A DNA stretch of 18,131 bases. Source: CAYQAE01 sp964415445 [NCBI: uncultured archaeon]. GTDB lineage: Archaea > CAYQAE01. Below the pieces are notes generated by a model that saw nothing but the letters and a program-made list of their open reading frames with translations, was not told where the DNA came from and did no database searches. Both the position numbers and the translations under genes were made by a program. This document shows, piece after piece, positions 15,603 to 18,131 of the stretch (position 1 is the first letter of the stretch; each line of letters opens with the position of its first letter). The stretch spans positions 2,442-20,572 of the forward strand of contig CAYQAE010000026.1 of the NCBI GenBank assembly GCA_964415445.1, in the 5' to 3' direction.

Positions 15603-15998
15603 TTATGATCCTAACCAACTTAGGTTATGCCACAGACTCGTGCAGAAATTAGCAGTATTTACTCGATCTGGTCTGCGTTGTGCGATTTTCCAACCAGTTC
15701 TTCTTTTGTCTTCTGAAAATCCACTTTCTGATTGGTTTCTTTTGAAATACTCTTTTAGGTACTTTTTGTATCATTGACAAATTTATGTAACATATTTTTC
15801 CACCCCCAACTCCCATTTATTGTGGCATTCTTTTTGGGAATCAAGTAAGTACCTACATTCTTCAGATATTGTTGACACAGATCAAAGTAATATTGACCAC
15901 TGTAATATCTATCAAGTCTAATACTCTTGACCTCAACAGCCGTTTTTTTAGCCATTTTCATTGCATTAAGAAATGCTTCTTTTTCACATTGAGAATGT
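15603..15998 (-). pseudogene. Remnant of a DDE transposase, 3' part only, frameshifted
   Basis: C-terminal part of an archaeal-type DDE transposase. The upstream frame has VKSIRLDRYYSGQYYF (second catalytic Asp) and GTYLIPKKNATINGSWGWK, then hits a stop at 15755-15757. Reading on after a -1 shift at the A run near 15763-15767 restores the rest: KKYLKEYFKRNQSESGFSED (catalytic Glu), RRPDRVNTANF and LWHNLSWLGS, ending with TAA at 15603-15605. The N-terminal half with the first catalytic Asp is missing; homology stops near 15998 where a PIN-domain fragment begins. The element is therefore dead. GAGAACGGGTGTGGGACATA just beyond the stop could be one terminal repeat, but no partner end remains. 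Confidence 0.82.
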
Positions 15999-16194
15999 AC
16001 CGATAGAGACTTACAAGTCAAATCTAAAACAAGCATACGAGATTCTGAAAGACATTGACGAAGACGATACACCATACCTTGCATTAGCTCTTTCGATAGA
16101 AAATGACGGTATTTGGTCAGATGACACAGATTTTGATAAGCAGAAAAAAGTTAAAGTCGTAAAAACAAGAGAAATGGTTAAATTGTTGGAGTGA
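15990..16194 (+). pseudogene. 3' half of a PIN-domain (VapC/PilT-like) gene
   Basis: About 65 residues matching the C-terminal half of PIN-domain nucleases: VPIETYKSNLKQAYEILKDI, then DEDDTPYLALAL with an active-site acid, and GIWSDDTDFDKQKKVKVVKT, ending at TGA. The N-terminal half with the first catalytic Asp is absent, replaced by the transposase remnant on the opposite strand. The in-frame ATG at 15973 lies within that remnant and is not a natural start. Probably a toxin-type RNase gene broken by insertion and deletion; no antitoxin gene was seen next to it. Confidence 0.72.
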
Positions 16195-16312
16195 ATATCT
16201 GTTAAAAAATGATTAAAAGCACATTGGTAACTTCAAAAAAGTCCGTTGTGCGTGATTAGATACAATGTGAATAAATCATATAAAAGATGAAAAAAAGAAA
16301 AAAATATATGTT

Positions 16313-16939
16313 TCAGTGGTCCTGGTCGTGTAGTTTATGAGAACACATTCCACAGGTGAGTGTTTGTCCGCCCTTTGTTATTTGGAGACCACCTATGAAT
16401 ATTTTGACACCATTCGTCGCAAGTCCGACAACAAGTCTTACGAATTGCTTTAAGTGCTGCAATTCGTTTGAGACGGTTATTTTTGCGGTGTGCTCAGAAT
16501 GAATTTCCCTCACATCAGTATACGTGCATGTTCCATCTTCAAAGGAGAACTCAGAGGTGTGATTAGATCTCTTCTCCGTTATTGACACGTTTCCAAGTGG
16601 AACAAAGATCGATTTTGGATCTGAGAGAACTTGAGGTGAGTCCCAAAGGGATGATTCTACAACGAGAGTGAATCCGCCAAATACAGCATGCTCCCCTAGA
16701 TCCGGAACACACATCATAGCAGTGACCCCCAAAGCGATTGGAATTTCACTCGTTTTGAGGATTCTCACGTGCAGCGTCTTATATGCCGTCTCATGCCCGA
16801 TTTTCTTCATAATTGTCGAGAGTACGAGCAGTATGTCGGCACCGGCGAGATTTTTAAACTCAACTACCAGTGTTACTTGTGGCTGAGTATATGCTCGAAG
16901 TGCATAATGTTCATTTTCGATTATCGTTTTTTCTACCAT
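16313..16939 (-). CDS. Hypothetical protein, 208 residues, C-terminal CxxC
   Basis: Not recognised. The protein is soluble, predicted beta-rich, with no signal peptide or membrane helix. It ends with GGQTLTCGMCSHKLHDQDH, a CxxC plus three His that could bind metal. The ATG at 16939 is chosen because GGAGG sits eight bases upstream; a TTG five codons earlier overlaps that Shine-Dalgarno sequence and is rejected. Base composition is unlike the rest of the window (52% GC in 16681-16740 and 43% in 16501-16560, against 28-33% in sampled lines of the surface-protein genes), suggesting acquisition by transfer. It is divergent from the zinc-ribbon gene at 17174. Confidence 0.75.
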   Translation of the reverse strand: MVEKTIIENEHYALRAYTQPQVTLVVEFKNLAGADILLVLSTIMKKIGHETAYKTLHVRILKTSEIPIALGVTAMMCVPDLGEHAVFGGFTLVVESSLWDSPQVLSDPKSIFVPLGNVSITEKRSNHTSEFSFEDGTCTYTDVREIHSEHTAKITVSNELQHLKQFVRLVVGLATNGVKIFIGGLQITKGGQTLTCGMCSHKLHDQDH

Positions 16940-17173
16940 CTTATTAACCTCCAAAATTGCGTTTTGAAATCACGTATTGTCTAAGATGAATATGAATGCA
17001 GAAGCAATCAAACAAAAAAGAGTAGAAACACCCAGATGAGATCCAAAATCTCAAAAAATATATAGTAACAATATTAATGAAGGTATAAAAACTTATTGTG
17101 CAATATCTTATTAAATATTAATAATATTTTTCTTATTTTTTAATAAAAAACACAGTCATTTATTTAATACATC
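16940..17173. other. Intergenic region between divergent genes
   Basis: AT-rich, no gene. It must hold the promoters of both the 16313 gene (minus) and the 17174 gene (plus). TATA-like stretches are present (for example AATATATAG near 17056 and TATTTAATA near 17160), but too many to assign one with confidence. Confidence 0.4.
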
Positions 17174-17515
17174 ATGTACACTATAAGTATCATGAATGCT
17201 ACTACTTCAAAAATAAAAGACAGAGTAAATGCTAAAGAGAGTTATAAAAACGTTCTCAGTGATGAAGATAAAACGATGTACATTGAATTGATGAAATATA
17301 CAAACGTCTCTTTTTTCTGTCCAATGTGTGATAACAATGATTTTGTGATTGCAGAAGGATTTTTTTTGCATGACATATCAATTAAAACAGAAGTCCAAGC
17401 ACTCTCAGGAAAGAAGATACCAACAATACCTATAATTTGTACAAAATGTGGATTTATAAGCCAACATGCGGTGTTGGTACTGCACAAATACATAAAAGAT
17501 CTACAAAAAAAATAA
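17174..17515 (+). CDS. Small zinc-ribbon-like protein with two CxxC motifs
   Basis: 113 residues (or 107 if ATG 17192 is used; neither has a Shine-Dalgarno sequence, so the mRNA may be leaderless). Two knuckles are visible: FFCPMCDNNDFVIAEGFF near 48-65 and IPIICTKCGFISQHAVLVL near 87-105, a four-Cys zinc ribbon separated by a short beta region. Similar small proteins with a CPxC...CxxCG layout occur scattered in archaea and bacteria without known function, often in accessory regions. No catalytic residues evident. Role in nucleic-acid or protein binding is only inferred from the fold. Confidence 0.72.
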   Translation: MYTISIMNATTSKIKDRVNAKESYKNVLSDEDKTMYIELMKYTNVSFFCPMCDNNDFVIAEGFFLHDISIKTEVQALSGKKIPTIPIICTKCGFISQHAVLVLHKYIKDLQKK

Positions 17516-17689
17516 AAACGCTCAGAAAATGTTAAAATAGAAAAATAGTGTTCATATAAGTAATTTAGAGACAAAAAATACTTATCAAAGATTCATAAGA
17601 TAGATGAGAAAAATTATGAAAATTTAATATGAATACCATAAAATTTTAATAAAAAAAGCAAATCTTTTATTAAAAAATGAGGAAACAAT
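17516..17689. other. Intergenic spacer before the HEAT-like gene
   Basis: Very AT-rich, no gene seen. It ends with TGAGG ten bases before ATG 17690, a fitting Shine-Dalgarno sequence. A promoter is expected here, but several TATA-like stretches compete. Confidence 0.4.
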
Positions 17690-18131
17690 ATGGCCGCAAA
17701 AGAAGTATCGATACTTCATAACATCATAGAGAATATATCTGACAACGAAAAAGTTGAAGATATAAAAAAGAGGGTACGAGAAATTACATCTTCTCCTTTA
17801 GATTTGACTGAGCTTCATAAAAAAATAATTGACATCCTCTCAATAGATCATCCAACTCAAACTGTAACTCTGATTTCAATCCTTCATGCCGCAGGAATTG
17901 AGGAATCATCATATATTGGTATGTTCTGCCAAAAAATAAGACCTTTTCTACATTCAAATCATTCAAAATTAAGAGAGATTTCAGCAAAAGCAATAAGAGA
18001 AATTGCCTTCTCACGTCCTGCTCATGTAAAAGATATTGTAACGTATGAACTTGCAACTCCAAGAATACAGTATTGGGGTGGATTAGAAGATATAATTCTT
18101 GCACTCGGGTACATCTGTAAAACAGATCCGC
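17690..18131 (+). CDS. Helical, HEAT-like repeat protein, N-terminal part, cut by window end
   Basis: Open frame of 147 codons running off the window, with TGAGG upstream of ATG 17690. The product is soluble and helix-rich, with a HEAT/armadillo-like pattern of paired helices: ...VTLISILHAAGIEESSYIGMF..., then IRPFLHSNHSKLREISAKAI, where HEAT proteins usually have the capped helix pair (compare L-x-D-x-x-x-x-VR-x-x-A-x-x-AL), then VTYELATPRIQYWGGLEDII. Such proteins are binding scaffolds. The partner cannot be told from this fragment. The antisense frame over the same bases is a shadow. Confidence 0.68.
   Translation, partial: MAAKEVSILHNIIENISDNEKVEDIKKRVREITSSPLDLTELHKKIIDILSIDHPTQTVTLISILHAAGIEESSYIGMFCQKIRPFLHSNHSKLREISAKAIREIAFSRPAHVKDIVTYELATPRIQYWGGLEDIILALGYICKTDP

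Noticed and set aside
15755-15770. Programmed -1 frameshifting in the transposase
   Set aside because: The A run could slip, but no proper slippery heptamer fits the frame, and the element already lacks its N-terminal half, so a plain indel in a dead gene is simpler.
15544-15777. Plus-strand frame of 77 codons
   Set aside because: It lies opposite the transposase remnant, whose minus-strand frames carry the recognisable catalytic motifs.
16940-16954. TTG start five codons upstream for the minus-strand hypothetical protein
   Set aside because: The codons TTG-GAG-GTT are themselves the GGAGG Shine-Dalgarno sequence of ATG 16939.
17784-18104. Minus-strand frame at the right end
   Set aside because: The plus-strand frame from 17690 has a Shine-Dalgarno site, normal composition and a HEAT-like pattern; the antisense frame is Leu-rich shadow.
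1-18131. CRISPR array, tRNA or rRNA genes
   Set aside because: No regularly spaced short repeats, tRNA arm signatures or conserved rRNA segments were seen on either strand by eye; a covariance-model scan was not possible.

Overview
The window is AT-rich DNA that looks archaeal and probably euryarchaeal. Promoters resemble BRE/TATA elements rather than -35/-10 boxes. The nitrogen operon carries a GGAA-N6-TTCC site of the kind bound by the archaeal repressor NrpR, and start sites use short GAGG/GGTG Shine-Dalgarno sequences. Several large proteins have a signal peptide, an extracellular beta-sandwich region, one C-terminal membrane helix and a charged cytoplasmic tail. No rRNA, tRNA or CRISPR array was seen, so finer taxonomy (a Thermoplasmatota-like or methanogen-related lineage) is only a guess.

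Layout. (1) 1-965: the 3' end of pstB and complete phoU, the distal part of a phosphate-transport operon. (2) 966-9303: four surface-protein genes, best read as a two-gene module present twice in tandem. The first gene of each copy (1152 and about 5481) encodes a protein with an N-terminal beta domain, one or three Ig-like repeats, a fibronectin-III-like domain and a membrane anchor. The second gene (3403 and 8113) encodes a different anchored protein. Promoter/leader DNA is conserved between the two copies for both genes. The leaders of the second genes each hold an inverted repeat that would mask the Shine-Dalgarno sequence. (3) 9481-13391: amt-glnK-glnN, an ammonium channel, its PII regulator and a type III glutamine synthetase, behind an NrpR-like operator and ending in a hairpin terminator. 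(4) 13380-15532, minus strand: a small membrane protein, a UV-damage endonuclease and a DUF523-DUF1722 (TudS-like/YbgA) protein, a plausible photodamage-response operon. (5) 15.6-18.1 kb: an accessory stretch with a frameshifted transposase remnant joined to the 3' half of a PIN-domain gene, an unrecognised protein of higher GC, a four-cysteine zinc-ribbon-like protein and the start of a HEAT-like gene cut by the window end.

How it fits together. PstB/PhoU handle phosphate uptake and its control; Amt/GlnK/GS III handle ammonium capture under nitrogen control. Between them lies a duplicated, separately regulated set of cell-surface proteins of unknown ligand, which is the most unusual part of the window. 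The right end looks like a decayed mobile-element site with poorly known genes.
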